From: Paenarthrobacter nitroguajacolicus | Lineage (GTDB): Bacteria > Actinomycetota > Actinomycetes > Actinomycetales > Micrococcaceae | Assembly (NCBI RefSeq): GCF_029952445.1 | Contig: NZ_JAQPPK010000013.1 | Coordinates: forward strand, 62,001-126,000 | Length of the DNA: 64,000 nucleotides | Direction of reading: 5' to 3' | In this document: positions 52,412 through 60,482 of the stretch, piece after piece | How positions within the stretch are numbered: position 1 is the stretch's first letter | Layout: each line of letters begins with the position of its first letter | Notes under the pieces: model-generated | Told to the model about the DNA's origin: nothing | What the model saw: only the letters and a program-made list of their open reading frames with translations | Databases searched by the model: none | Program-made: the position numbers and the translations under genes

Positions 52412-53785
52412 TTAGACGGTTACCGACGCCAGCTTGTTGACTTCGACGATCCGCGCGGCAGTCGCCTGGCCCATGCGGACTGCGCCGTCGACGTGCTGGT
52501 AGCCCTCGGCCGCGAGGTCCGATGAGGACCAGTAGATCGGACCGACGTTGGCGTGCTGGTCCTTGCCGTAGCGGTGCAGGCCACCAAGGTCGTAGCTGGA
52601 AGCGTACGCGCCGCGGGTCCATTCTTCGGAGCCCCAGTCGGATTCGTAGTAGACCTCGGGCGTGAGGGCCTTCTCTCCCAGGAATCCGGCGATGGACTCG
52701 AGGACGGCCTTCTTCCGGTCTTCGGCGCTGAGCTCGAAGACGGCGTCGGCTTTTTCGTCGGAAATGAAGCCCACCAAGGTGCCGCGGGTGTCTCCGTGGT
52801 TGGTGTTGTCGTAGACCTCCTGGACCAGCGCGCCGGCGCTGAAGCCGGTGCCGGAGAGTCCGTCTTCGCGCCAGAACGGGGTGCTGTACACAGCGTGGAC
52901 CTTGATGACCAGGCCCAACGACTGGTGCTGGTGCATCTGGTGCTGGCGGCGCGGAAGCGGCGGGTTGAAGGAGACGCGGGAGTACAGGTTCGGTGGGACA
53001 GCCATGATCACGTAGCGGGCGTTGACGGTGGCCTGCTCCGAAACAACCGTGACGCTGTTGTCGTCCCAATTGATGGTGCGCACCGGGCTGTTAAGTACGA
53101 CGTCGGAACCCAGCTCTGCTGCCTGCAGCAACGAAACCTGCTGCATCCCGCCGATGACGCGCTTGTCCAGGATGAAGTCCTCGTCCGTCAGGTGCGTGAA
53201 GGAGCCGGCCGAGGCCGCCATGAGGACTGCCTGCAGGGCAGAGAAAGCGTGGGCGGGCTTGGTGAGCATGCCACCGGCGATGAAGAGGCCGATGTTGTTG
53301 CAGGCCTCCTCGTCGCTGGAGTTCTGGCGGAGCCAATGGTGGAAGGAGATGGTGTCCAGTTCGCGGGCCTTGGGGTGTGCCCAGGGTTCGGTGGGGCCGA
53401 TCTCGGCAGCAAGTTCGTCCAGGATGGCCACGAGCTTGTCCATCTCGGCCTTGGTGGTTTCGTTCACCGGGAAGGTGTCACCGGTGTACTGCGTGCGCTT
53501 GCCGTCAGCGCCGATGTAGACGGACTCGCCGTCGCGGTAGCGCGGGTACATTTTCAGGCCGAGCTCGTCCAGCAGCTCCATGAGGGCCGTCTGGTCCGGG
53601 GAAACCCACTGGCCGCCGATCTCCAGCATGGCGCCGTCGATGGTGTCCGTCCAGGTGCGGCCGCCTACGCGGTCGCGTGCTTCAAGCACTGCGACGCTGA
53701 GTCCGGCCTTCTTCAATTCGCGTGCCGCCGTCAACCCTGACGGTCCGGCACCGACGATCACAACGTCGCGATCAAGATTCTGCAT
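52412..53785 (-). CDS. puo: Putrescine oxidase (flavin amine oxidase)
   Basis: 457 residues from ATG 53783-53785 with GGAGAGGAC upstream. The start (DRDVVIVGAGPSGLTAARELKKAGLSVAVLEARDRVGGRTW) has the FAD motif and closely resembles Kocuria/Rhodococcus putrescine oxidases; EIGGQWVSPDQTALMELLDELGL and the C-terminal DGAVRMGQATAARIVEV complete the FAD site. It oxidises putrescine to 4-aminobutanal, H2O2 and ammonia. An in-frame opening continues some 1 kb upstream through the divergent TetR gene and is not coding. Confidence 0.92.
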   Translation of the reverse strand: MQNLDRDVVIVGAGPSGLTAARELKKAGLSVAVLEARDRVGGRTWTDTIDGAMLEIGGQWVSPDQTALMELLDELGLKMYPRYRDGESVYIGADGKRTQYTGDTFPVNETTKAEMDKLVAILDELAAEIGPTEPWAHPKARELDTISFHHWLRQNSSDEEACNNIGLFIAGGMLTKPAHAFSALQAVLMAASAGSFTHLTDEDFILDKRVIGGMQQVSLLQAAELGSDVVLNSPVRTINWDDNSVTVVSEQATVNARYVIMAVPPNLYSRVSFNPPLPRRQHQMHQHQSLGLVIKVHAVYSTPFWREDGLSGTGFSAGALVQEVYDNTNHGDTRGTLVGFISDEKADAVFELSAEDRKKAVLESIAGFLGEKALTPEVYYESDWGSEEWTRGAYASSYDLGGLHRYGKDQHANVGPIYWSSSDLAAEGYQHVDGAVRMGQATAARIVEVNKLASVTV

Positions 53786-53823
53786 GATGTCCTCTCCGTG
53801 GCCGTCCGTTGGTGGCTGACCAG

Positions 53824-53844
53824 TAAATGAATGCCATTCATTTA
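53824..53844. promoter_or_regulatory. Perfect 9-3-9 operator between puo and tetR
   Basis: TAAATGAAT and ATTCATTTA flank GCC. The site lies 39 bases upstream of the puo start on the minus strand and about 80 bases before the divergent TetR gene, the expected place for a repressor site controlling both. Confidence 0.75.
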
Positions 53845-53926
53845 TCTCCATAGTAACTGCTGAGTGCGTGGCTGGGAAGACCCGGGTGGAATAATGCTGG
53901 GGACACAGGCAGCAGAAAGGCTTCCG

Positions 53927-54598
53927 ATGCCCGCACCCACCCCCGCCCCATCCGCCACCTCCCGCCGTCGCGCGGGCCGACCAACGGCGGCGGTCCTGGA
54001 CCAGGACGGCATTACGACGGCGGCGCTCCAGTTGATCAGCAGGAAGGGTTACGACGGACTCACCATGGCCGGGCTGGCACGTTCGCTGGGGGTGGCCCCT
54101 TCCGCCCTGTATAACCACGTGTCTTCCAAGGACGACGTCCTGGTGCTGCTCGAAGACCACTTGGCCGCGATGGTGGATGTGTCGGCGTTCGGGGTAGAGC
54201 CTTGGGATGTGGCCGTTCGGCAATGGGCTTGGTCCTACCGCGATGTATTTTCCGAGCACACTCCCTTGATTCCAATCATTGCCGTGCTGCCCGTGGCCAA
54301 CGCACCCAAGACCCTGGCCATGTATGAGGCCGTGACTGCCGGGTTCCGTGAGGCCGGATTCCCCGAGGAACGGATCATCTCCGCAATCGTGGCCCTTGAA
54401 GCGTTTGTGTTCGGTGCCGCTTACGACGTCACGGCACCAGAGGACATCTTCGACGCCGGCAACCTCGCCGACCAGGTTCCCAACTTCACGGCAGCTGTGG
54501 ACCGCCTGGCTTTGGAGAAGCACGAGCGTCCGACCGATGTTGCTTTCAGCCTGGGGCTTGAGGCGCTGATCTCTGGATTTGGGACGCTGCGGGGGTAG
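53927..54598 (+). CDS. TetR-family regulator of the putrescine operon
   Basis: 223 residues from ATG 53927 (an earlier ATG at 53894 is possible but leads to extra low-complexity residues). The HTH is AALQLISRKGYDGLTMAGLARSLGVAPSALYNHVSSKDDVLVLLEDH; the C-terminal helical part is a TetR_C ligand domain. A disordered Pro/Ala leader precedes it. It probably binds the palindrome at 53824-53844 and responds to putrescine or a derivative (inference). Confidence 0.88.
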   Translation: MPAPTPAPSATSRRRAGRPTAAVLDQDGITTAALQLISRKGYDGLTMAGLARSLGVAPSALYNHVSSKDDVLVLLEDHLAAMVDVSAFGVEPWDVAVRQWAWSYRDVFSEHTPLIPIIAVLPVANAPKTLAMYEAVTAGFREAGFPEERIISAIVALEAFVFGAAYDVTAPEDIFDAGNLADQVPNFTAAVDRLALEKHERPTDVAFSLGLEALISGFGTLRG

Positions 54599-54677
54599 TC
54601 CTATCGCCAAATGATCATCATGCTTACTATTGTGGATCACCCGAAGCCGGAGAGTGACCCCACCCCGAGGAGCAGAA

Positions 54678-54884
54678 ATGGCGTTAAGCAAGGGAACCCG
54701 CGTGGAATGGAACACCTCCCAAGGCAAAACACACGGGAAGATCGTGGAAAAGAAGACCAGCGACTTTGAGCTGGACGGGAACACCCACAGGGCCAGCGAG
54801 GATGAGCCTCAATACGTGGTGGAATCGGAAAAGACCGGCGCCCGGGCAGCGCACAAGGCTTCCGCCCTGACGGAAAAGAAGTAG
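54678..54884 (+). CDS. DUF2945 (hypervirulence-associated TUDOR-like) protein
   Basis: 68 residues: KGTRVEWNTSQGKTHGKIVEKKTSDFELDGNTHRASEDEPQYVVESEKTGARAAHKASALTEK. Small SH3-like barrel, ATG after GAGGAGCAGA. It ends four bases before the flavoprotein gene, so they form an operon. Confidence 0.9.
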   Translation: MALSKGTRVEWNTSQGKTHGKIVEKKTSDFELDGNTHRASEDEPQYVVESEKTGARAAHKASALTEKK

Positions 54885-54888
54885 CACC

Positions 54889-56085
54889 ATGGTCCGACAC
54901 CACGAGGTGCTGATCATCGGCGGCGGCAACGCGGGGGTTTCCCTGGCGGCCCGATTGCAGCGTTACGGACTCAAGGACATAGGCCTCGTGGAGCCCAAAA
55001 CCCATCACCACTACCAGCCCTTGTTTTCCCACATCGCCGGCGGCAGGGCCGAGTCAAAAGAGGCCATCCGGAGCCAGGAGTCCGTCATGCCCAAGGGCAT
55101 TGACTGGATTCGTGACGAGGCTATCGGCGTAAACGCGGGCACCAACTCAGTCTCGCTGGCCTCTGGTTCCGAGGTCAGCTATGGCAACCTCGTGGTGTGC
55201 CCGGGGCTGCAGTACCACTGGGAGGACATTCCCGGCCTGTCCGAGGCGATGAATTCTCCGTACGGCTCCTCCCACTACGAGTTCGAACTCGCGACGAAGA
55301 GCTGGGCGCTCTTAAGCAGGGTGACATCAGGCACCGTGGTGTTCACCATGCCTTCCGGTCCCATTAAATGCGGTGGTGCCAGCCAAAAGCCGATGTACCT
55401 GGCTTGTGACTACTGGAAACAGAAGGGCGTCCTCGACCGGATCCGGGTTGTCATGGTCCAGCCGTACCCTACCGTTTTCGGAATTCCCGAGGTGGACAGG
55501 GAGCTGGACCGCAAAATCTCCGAGTACGGCATCGAGCTGCGGACAAACAGTGAACTGGTGGCGGTTGACGCCGGAAACCGGCGGGCCACCATCCGGAACA
55601 ACGCCGCGAACACCACCGAGGTGCTGCAGTATGACGTCCTGAACGCGGTGCCACCGCAGGCGGCACCGGATTGGCTCAGAGCAACGGACCTACCGGCGCC
55701 CGGCGACCCGCACGGATTCGTAGAGGTGGACCCGCAAACCCTCCGGCATCCGAGGTACCCGAATGTATGGTCGCTGGGGGACGCCGCAGCCACCACCAAT
55801 TCCAAATCCGGCGGTGCATTACGAAAGCAAACCAAGGTCCTGGCGAAAAACCTTGCATCAAGCCGCAAAGGCCAACCACTTACGCAGAAGTACAACGGCT
55901 ACTCCGTATGCCCGTTCACGGTTTCCCACAACACGGTGGTCTTTGCCGAGTTCGATGACCAGTACAAGCCGATGCCCACCATCCCCAAGGTTCCCACCTG
56001 GAAGGAAAGCCGTCTCTCCTGGTGGGTGGACCGTGAAATGTTCCCACAGGTTTACTGGCGGCTGATTCTCCGTGGGCGTGCCTAA
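54889..56085 (+). CDS. Sulfide:quinone oxidoreductase-like flavoprotein
   Basis: 398 residues of the SQR/NDH-2 superfamily: HHEVLIIGGGNAGVSLAARLQR (FAD), VVCPGLQYHWEDIPGL, FTMPSGPIKCGGASQKPMYLACDYW with Cys, and VWSLGDAAATTNSK (second FAD strand). CPFTVSHNTVVFAEFD near residue 345 supplies a further Cys. Likely oxidises sulfide or a thiol and reduces quinone at the membrane face; the C-terminal REMFPQVYWRLILRGR may bind membrane. Confidence 0.9.
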   Translation: MVRHHEVLIIGGGNAGVSLAARLQRYGLKDIGLVEPKTHHHYQPLFSHIAGGRAESKEAIRSQESVMPKGIDWIRDEAIGVNAGTNSVSLASGSEVSYGNLVVCPGLQYHWEDIPGLSEAMNSPYGSSHYEFELATKSWALLSRVTSGTVVFTMPSGPIKCGGASQKPMYLACDYWKQKGVLDRIRVVMVQPYPTVFGIPEVDRELDRKISEYGIELRTNSELVAVDAGNRRATIRNNAANTTEVLQYDVLNAVPPQAAPDWLRATDLPAPGDPHGFVEVDPQTLRHPRYPNVWSLGDAAATTNSKSGGALRKQTKVLAKNLASSRKGQPLTQKYNGYSVCPFTVSHNTVVFAEFDDQYKPMPTIPKVPTWKESRLSWWVDREMFPQVYWRLILRGRA

Positions 56086-56140
56086 AAGACCCTGCTGTCC
56101 GCTACATTTGACGCACAGCCGCTCGATAACCGGAGTTCAC

Positions 56141-56779
56141 ATGCTTCCCGTGACAAACGCCTGGACGTTCGCCCTCGCCGCTTTTGCCCTGATCGCCATT
56201 CCCGGGCCGAGCGTGCTGTTCGTGATCGGCCGGTCACTATCGCTGGGCCGCAAGGGCGGGCTTTTGAGCGTCGTGGGCAATGCCTTGGGAATGATTCCTG
56301 CCATAGTGCTGGTGTCCCTCGGGGTTGGTTCCATCGTGGCGGAGTCCATAGTCGTTTTCAGCATCATCAAGTTCATTGGGGCCGGTTACCTGGTTTATCT
56401 CGGGATCCAGGCGATCCGCCATCGAAACGACCACACGGAGACGGCCGCATCCCCACAGACCCACCCGTCGTCGTTCCGGCTCCTTCGCGAAGGATTTTTT
56501 GTCGGTATCACCAACCCAAAGACGATCGTGTTCTTCGTTGCGGTACTTCCGCAGTTCGTTAGCTATGGGCACGGCATGATTCCCCTGCAAATGGCGGCAC
56601 TCGGCATGATCTTCTTCGGGATAGCCCTGGCGAGTGACAGCATTTGGGCACTCTCGGCCAGCACGGCCCGGGCATGGTTCGCCCGTAACCCGAAACAGCT
56701 CTCACGCATGGGTGCAGGAGGTGGCGTGATGATGATCGGCCTCGGGGGTGCCCTCACACTCGCAGGCAACAAGAGCTGA
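56141..56779 (+). CDS. LysE/RhtB-family exporter
   Basis: 212 residues, six hydrophobic segments; WTFALAAFALIAIPGPSVLFVIGRSLSLGRKGGLLSVVGNALG is the family signature and GFFVGITNPKTIVFFVAVLPQFV the central motif. Exports amino acids or similar small metabolites. ATG at 56141 behind CCGGAG. Confidence 0.92.
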   Translation: MLPVTNAWTFALAAFALIAIPGPSVLFVIGRSLSLGRKGGLLSVVGNALGMIPAIVLVSLGVGSIVAESIVVFSIIKFIGAGYLVYLGIQAIRHRNDHTETAASPQTHPSSFRLLREGFFVGITNPKTIVFFVAVLPQFVSYGHGMIPLQMAALGMIFFGIALASDSIWALSASTARAWFARNPKQLSRMGAGGGVMMIGLGGALTLAGNKS

Positions 56780-56817
56780 CGGTTCAGCGCCAGGCGGGCT
56801 TGCCGCCGTCGCCGACT

Positions 56818-56864
56818 CTTGTATCACAAGTTTTTAACTTGTATCCTAAGTAAAACTACTTAGG
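56818..56864 (+). promoter_or_regulatory. Operator/promoter before the enolase-family dehydratase
   Basis: Two inverted repeats: ACAAGTT-TTT-AACTTGT (56826-56842) and CCTAAGT-AAAACT-ACTTAGG (56845-56864), the latter overlapping the ribosome site. CTTGTATC is repeated directly at 56818 and 56838, 20 bases apart. TTGTAT (56819) and TATCCT (56842), 17 bases apart, could be -35 and -10. The FadR-type regulator downstream is the likely binder. Confidence 0.6.
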
Positions 56865-56871
56865 AGAGCCA

Positions 56872-57999
56872 TTGAGCACCGTCGACCTCGTCCGCCACGT
56901 CAAGCTGTCCACGGCGCGTCTGCCCCTCGCAGTCCCCATCAGCGACGCCAAGGTCTTTACCGGCCGCCAAAAGCCGATGACCGAAGTCGTGTTCCTGTTC
57001 GCGGAAATCACCACAGAGCAAGGCCACAGCGGTATTGGCTTCAGCTATTCCAAGCGTGCCGGTGGTCCCGCACAATATGCCCACGCCAAAGAGGTCGCCG
57101 AGGGCATCATCGGCGAGGACCCCAACGACATCGGCAAGATCTACACCAAGCTGCTCTGGGCCGGCGCCTCCGTTGGCCGTTCCGGTGTTGCTACCCAGGC
57201 CCTCGCGGCGATCGACATCGCGCTCTACGACCTCAAGGCCAAGCGTGCCGGACTCCCCTTGGCCAAGCTGCTGGGCTCCTACCGCGACTCCGTGCAGACC
57301 TACAACACTTCCGGAGGCTTCCTCAACGCCACGCTGGAGGAAGTCAAAGCCCGCGCGACGCAGTCCATCGAGGAGGGCATCGGCGGCATCAAGATCAAGG
57401 TGGGCCTGCCTGACTCCAAGGAAGACCTCCGCCGCGTCGCCGGAATACGGGAGCACATCGGCTGGGATGTCCCGCTCATGGTGGATGCAAACCAACAATG
57501 GGACCGCGCCACCGCCCTGCGCATGGGGCGGCAGCTTGAGGAATTCAACCTCATCTGGATCGAAGAACCGCTGGATGCCTATGACTTTGAGGGGCACGCG
57601 CACTTGGCCCACCTGCTGGACACGCCTATTGCCACCGGCGAAATGCTCGCATCCGTCGCCGAACACAAAGGCCTCATCAGCGCCAACAGCTGCGACATCA
57701 TCCAGCCCGACGCTCCCCGCGTAGGCGGCATCACCCAGTTCCTGCGCCTCGCGGCCTTGGCTGATGAACGCGGCCTCGGCCTGGCCCCGCACTTCGCCAT
57801 GGAAATCCACCTGCACCTGGCTGCTGCCTACCCGCGCGAGCCGTGGGTTGAGCACTTCGACTGGCTCGACCCCCTGTTCGAGGAGCGACTGGAGACGAAG
57901 AATGGCCGCATGATCGTTCCGGACCGCCCCGGATTGGGAGTCACACTGAGCGAGCAGGCCCGCACCTGGACCACCGAATCCGTGGAGTTCGGCGCGTAA
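56872..57999 (+). CDS. Enolase-superfamily acid-sugar dehydratase (talarate/galactarate type)
   Basis: 375 residues, TTG start behind TAGGAG. A capping domain (1-120) is followed by the barrel with KIKVG (catalytic lysines near 178), metal ligands in LMVDANQQW, WIEEPLD and IATGEML, and His in APHFAMEIHLHLAAAYPREPWVEHFDWLDPLF. The last run is strongly reminiscent of L-talarate/galactarate dehydratases, which make 5-keto-4-deoxyglucarate. Substrate is an inference from motif similarity. Confidence 0.85.
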   Translation: MSTVDLVRHVKLSTARLPLAVPISDAKVFTGRQKPMTEVVFLFAEITTEQGHSGIGFSYSKRAGGPAQYAHAKEVAEGIIGEDPNDIGKIYTKLLWAGASVGRSGVATQALAAIDIALYDLKAKRAGLPLAKLLGSYRDSVQTYNTSGGFLNATLEEVKARATQSIEEGIGGIKIKVGLPDSKEDLRRVAGIREHIGWDVPLMVDANQQWDRATALRMGRQLEEFNLIWIEEPLDAYDFEGHAHLAHLLDTPIATGEMLASVAEHKGLISANSCDIIQPDAPRVGGITQFLRLAALADERGLGLAPHFAMEIHLHLAAAYPREPWVEHFDWLDPLFEERLETKNGRMIVPDRPGLGVTLSEQARTWTTESVEFGA

Positions 58000-58009
58000 T
58001 CTTGAACCC

Positions 58010-58708
58010 ATGAGCCGAAACCTGACTGCGGATCTCGCCGCCGACCTCCGCAACCGCATCGTCGACGGCGCCATCCAACCAGGCGAGAAGCTCCCCAGCG
58101 AAAACACCCTCATCGGCGAATTCGGGGTTAGCAGGACGGTGGTCCGCTCCGCCCTGACCCGCCTGCAGGCCGAGGGGCTTGTTGAAACCGAACGTGGGCG
58201 GGGCAGCTTTGCCCTGACTCCGCCCGCGGACGGTCCGACCCAAGCCCCGGGGACCCGGCCAGTATCCAGCATGGAGGAAAGGCTCCAGATGCTGGACTTC
58301 CGCATCGGCGTCGAAGCCGAGGCGGCCTCCCTCGCCGCGAAGAACCACAGCGAACGGCAACTCAAAGCCGTCCACGGCGCCCTGGAACAGTTCACCGCGA
58401 ATGTCACCCATCCCGCGCACGCCATGAAGGCCGACTTCGAATTCCACAGGGCCGTAGCCGCAGCCACGGGCAATCCCTTTTATACGGACTGCATTTCAGC
58501 CCTCGGCCAAACCATGATCACCATGCCCCGTCCGCGCCTCGTCGCCGGAAATGACCAGGAAACCCGCGAACGCTTCGACCAAGTGATCCACGAGCATTCC
58601 TCTATCTACGCAGCAATTGCAGAGGGCGATCCTGTGGCTGCCGCAGCAGCAATGCGCCTTCACCTCAGCAACTCACGACGCCGGCTGGCGGGTTCCGCAC
58701 GCGGCTGA
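58010..58708 (+). CDS. FadR/GntR-type (FCD) transcriptional regulator
   Basis: 232 residues: winged HTH (1-75; DLAADLRNRIVDGAIQPGEKLPSENTLIGEFGVSRTVVRSALTRLQAEGLVETERGRGSFAL) and FCD domain (90-225) with DFRIGVEAEAASLAA, DFEFHRAVAAATGN and the metal-binding His in VIHEHSSI. It follows the dehydratase after ten bases and probably controls it through the inverted repeats at 56818-56864. Confidence 0.9.
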   Translation: MSRNLTADLAADLRNRIVDGAIQPGEKLPSENTLIGEFGVSRTVVRSALTRLQAEGLVETERGRGSFALTPPADGPTQAPGTRPVSSMEERLQMLDFRIGVEAEAASLAAKNHSERQLKAVHGALEQFTANVTHPAHAMKADFEFHRAVAAATGNPFYTDCISALGQTMITMPRPRLVAGNDQETRERFDQVIHEHSSIYAAIAEGDPVAAAAAMRLHLSNSRRRLAGSARG

Positions 58709-58747
58709 CCGTTGCGCACGGCTCACCCAACTGGGTGCTGAGACAAA

Positions 58748-58779
58748 AAAGAGCCCCAGTCCTAAGACCGGGGCTCTTT
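58748..58779. terminator. Bidirectional terminator between gntR and tRNA-Leu
   Basis: Stem AAAGAGCCCC / GGGGCTCTTT with an inner GTC/GAC pairing around CTAA; A-run on the left and T-run on the right, as in a two-way rho-independent terminator. Confidence 0.85.
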
Positions 58780-58787
58780 CGATTGCG

Positions 58788-58870
58788 TGCGCGAGGGGGG
58801 ATTTGAACCCCCACACCCTTTCGGATACTGGCACCTGAAGCCAGCGCGTCTGCCGTTCCGCCACTCGCGC
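58788..58870 (-). tRNA. tRNA-Leu(CAG)
   Basis: 83 bases on the minus strand. Acceptor strands GCGCGAG / CTCGCGC pair fully; the anticodon arm CTGGC-TTCAGGT-GCCAG presents CAG; the long variable arm (TATCCGAAAGGGTG) marks a class II leucine tRNA; the T-arm reads GGGGG-TTCAAAT-CCCCC. The 3' CCA is not encoded. It is followed by the two-way terminator. Confidence 0.93.
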
Positions 58871-59244
58871 GCAACTTCTTTTTCCGGACTTCCACTGGTC
58901 TCCCAGCTTCGTTTCCTTCAAAAGCAGCGAGATCAAGCATAACGGACATGCGGAGGAAAACACCAATCGGGCCGCAAGCAAGGCTCCTAAGGGACGGTGG
59001 AGCCCTTGGATACCGCCTTGTTTCGTGGGATTTTGACCCCCCGCGAGCCCCGCCAGCAAGGGCCGGGGCCGAACTTTTTCGAGCCGCAAGGCGTTGTGGA
59101 TTAAGGCCATTCCCAGTCAGTCCCAGTAGTATCGGGAAGTGGAAGGGCCGCAGGGCGCTCACTTTGGTGTGTGCACGGACGGGCCTATCGCAGGACTATC
59201 GGATCAGGCACAACGGGTGCCGCGGCAAGGAAAGGAGAAGGAAC
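58871..59244. other. Leader region upstream of fhaA
   Basis: A 374-base gap with no gene. An open frame continues upstream of fhaA but is Arg/Pro-rich and without a domain. A TAGTAT -10-like box lies at 59127-59132; no matching -35 could be assigned. The strong ribosome site AAGGAGAAGG is just before fhaA. Confidence 0.4.
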
Positions 59245-59994
59245 ATGGGTTTGCTGGACAAAGTCGAGCGCGGCATTGAAAAGGCCGTCCGCAACGTCTT
59301 CTCCACAGGGTCGCGGGCACGTGTTGAGCCAGTGGAGATTGCGAGCAAGCTGAGGCGGGAGCTGGACAACCAGTCCATCACCATCGCCGCCGGACGTACT
59401 CTCGCTCCCAACGTTTTCGACGTCCTGCTCAGCGACGAGGATTTCGCGCGGGCCCAGGAATGGGGAACGCCACTGGCCGAGGAACTGTGCGATGTCGTCA
59501 TCCAACACGTCCGCAGCCAGGGCTACACGCTCCAGGGAGCGGTGAGGATCTCGTTCCGTCGCAACGACGAAGAACGTGCCGGCCATTTCGAAATTGCTTC
59601 CCGGACCGAAAAATCTTCCGGCGACGCAGCTCCAGCCGCGCAGCCTCCGCGGGCCAATGTTCCCGCGGCCCCTGCCCGGCAACCAACCCGCCTCCAGCCT
59701 GTTTTGGACATCAGCGGCCAGAGGTACTCCCTCAATGCCGCGAGCGTGGTGCTGGGCCGTTCCTCGGAGGCTGACATTCTGGTTGATGACACCGGCGTTT
59801 CGCGCAAGCACCTCGAGGTGCGCACTGAACACGGCAGCACATGGGCCGTGGATCTCGGTTCCACCAATGGCAGCTACGTCAACGGACATAAGGTAAACGG
59901 CAGCGTGGAGCTTACAGACGGCTCAACCATCACGATGGGACGTACCAAGATTATTTTCCGCCTCCTCCCCCAAACCCCGGGTGGCCACGCGTGA
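59245..59994 (+). CDS. fhaA: FhaA: DUF3662 and FHA domain protein
   Basis: 249 residues from ATG 59245. The N-terminal DUF3662 domain (1-115; MGLLDKVERGIEKAVRNVFSTGSRARVEPVEIASKLRREL) is followed by a Pro/Ala linker and an FHA domain (about 155-245; VVLGRSSEADILVDDTGVSRKHLEV, LGSTNGSYVNG) that reads phosphothreonine. In mycobacteria FhaA binds the kinase substrates MviN/PknB and tunes peptidoglycan synthesis. It starts the fhaA-fhaB-pstP-rodA-pbpA operon. Confidence 0.93.
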   Translation: MGLLDKVERGIEKAVRNVFSTGSRARVEPVEIASKLRRELDNQSITIAAGRTLAPNVFDVLLSDEDFARAQEWGTPLAEELCDVVIQHVRSQGYTLQGAVRISFRRNDEERAGHFEIASRTEKSSGDAAPAAQPPRANVPAAPARQPTRLQPVLDISGQRYSLNAASVVLGRSSEADILVDDTGVSRKHLEVRTEHGSTWAVDLGSTNGSYVNGHKVNGSVELTDGSTITMGRTKIIFRLLPQTPGGHA

Positions 59995-60479
59995 ACGATG
60001 TCAGCGAACTGACCATAACAGCGCTTCGCTTCGGGTTTCTACTGTTGCTGTGGGTCCTGATCTTCAGCATTGTGTCCACCATGCGCCGCGACTTCCAGAT
60101 CGGGCGCAAGGCAGTGACCGGCGTCCCCACGGCACGCGAAGTCCGCAAGCACCCTGAACTGGCAGCTTCACCGCCGCCCGCCATCCAGCACGCCCGCAAC
60201 CTGGTGGTCACCGAGGGTCCCCTCAAGGGCACCACGGTTCCCCTCGCAGCCAGCCCCATCCTGCTGGGTCGCGCGCAGGAAGCCACCTTGGTACTGGAGG
60301 ACGACTACGCCTCCGGCCGGCATGCCCGATTGTTCCCGCAGGGCAGCCGCTGGTTCATCGAGGACCTCGGCTCTACCAACGGCACCTACCTGGCCGATCA
60401 GCAGCTCACCCGTGCATTGCCGGTGGAGCTCGGTGTCCCCGTGAGAATCGGCAAGACGGTCATCGAATTGAGGCCATAG
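59991..60479 (+). CDS. fhaB: FhaB (FipA-type): membrane-anchored FHA protein
   Basis: 162 residues, GTG start overlapping fhaA (GTGA). An N-terminal membrane helix (LTITALRFGFLLLLWVLIFSIVS) is followed by a cytoplasmic FHA domain (about 75-160; ILLGRAQEATLVLEDDYASGRHARLFPQG, LGSTNGTYL). The homologue links FtsZ/FtsQ and PknA signalling in division. Confidence 0.92.
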   Translation: MNDVSELTITALRFGFLLLLWVLIFSIVSTMRRDFQIGRKAVTGVPTAREVRKHPELAASPPPAIQHARNLVVTEGPLKGTTVPLAASPILLGRAQEATLVLEDDYASGRHARLFPQGSRWFIEDLGSTNGTYLADQQLTRALPVELGVPVRIGKTVIELRP

Positions 60480-60482
60480 TCC

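Noticed and set aside
52412..54784. A 790-residue open frame extending putrescine oxidase far upstream on the minus strand
   Set aside because: The extra part runs antisense through the TetR gene and operator; the oxidase has a ribosome site and family-typical start at 53785.
56860..58473. A 537-residue minus-strand open frame opposite the dehydratase
   Set aside because: The plus strand has complete enolase-family catalytic residues; the minus frame has no recognisable fold.
58948..59244. An N-terminal extension of fhaA
   Set aside because: The extension is Arg/Pro-rich, and the ATG at 59245 has a strong ribosome site and the canonical FhaA start.
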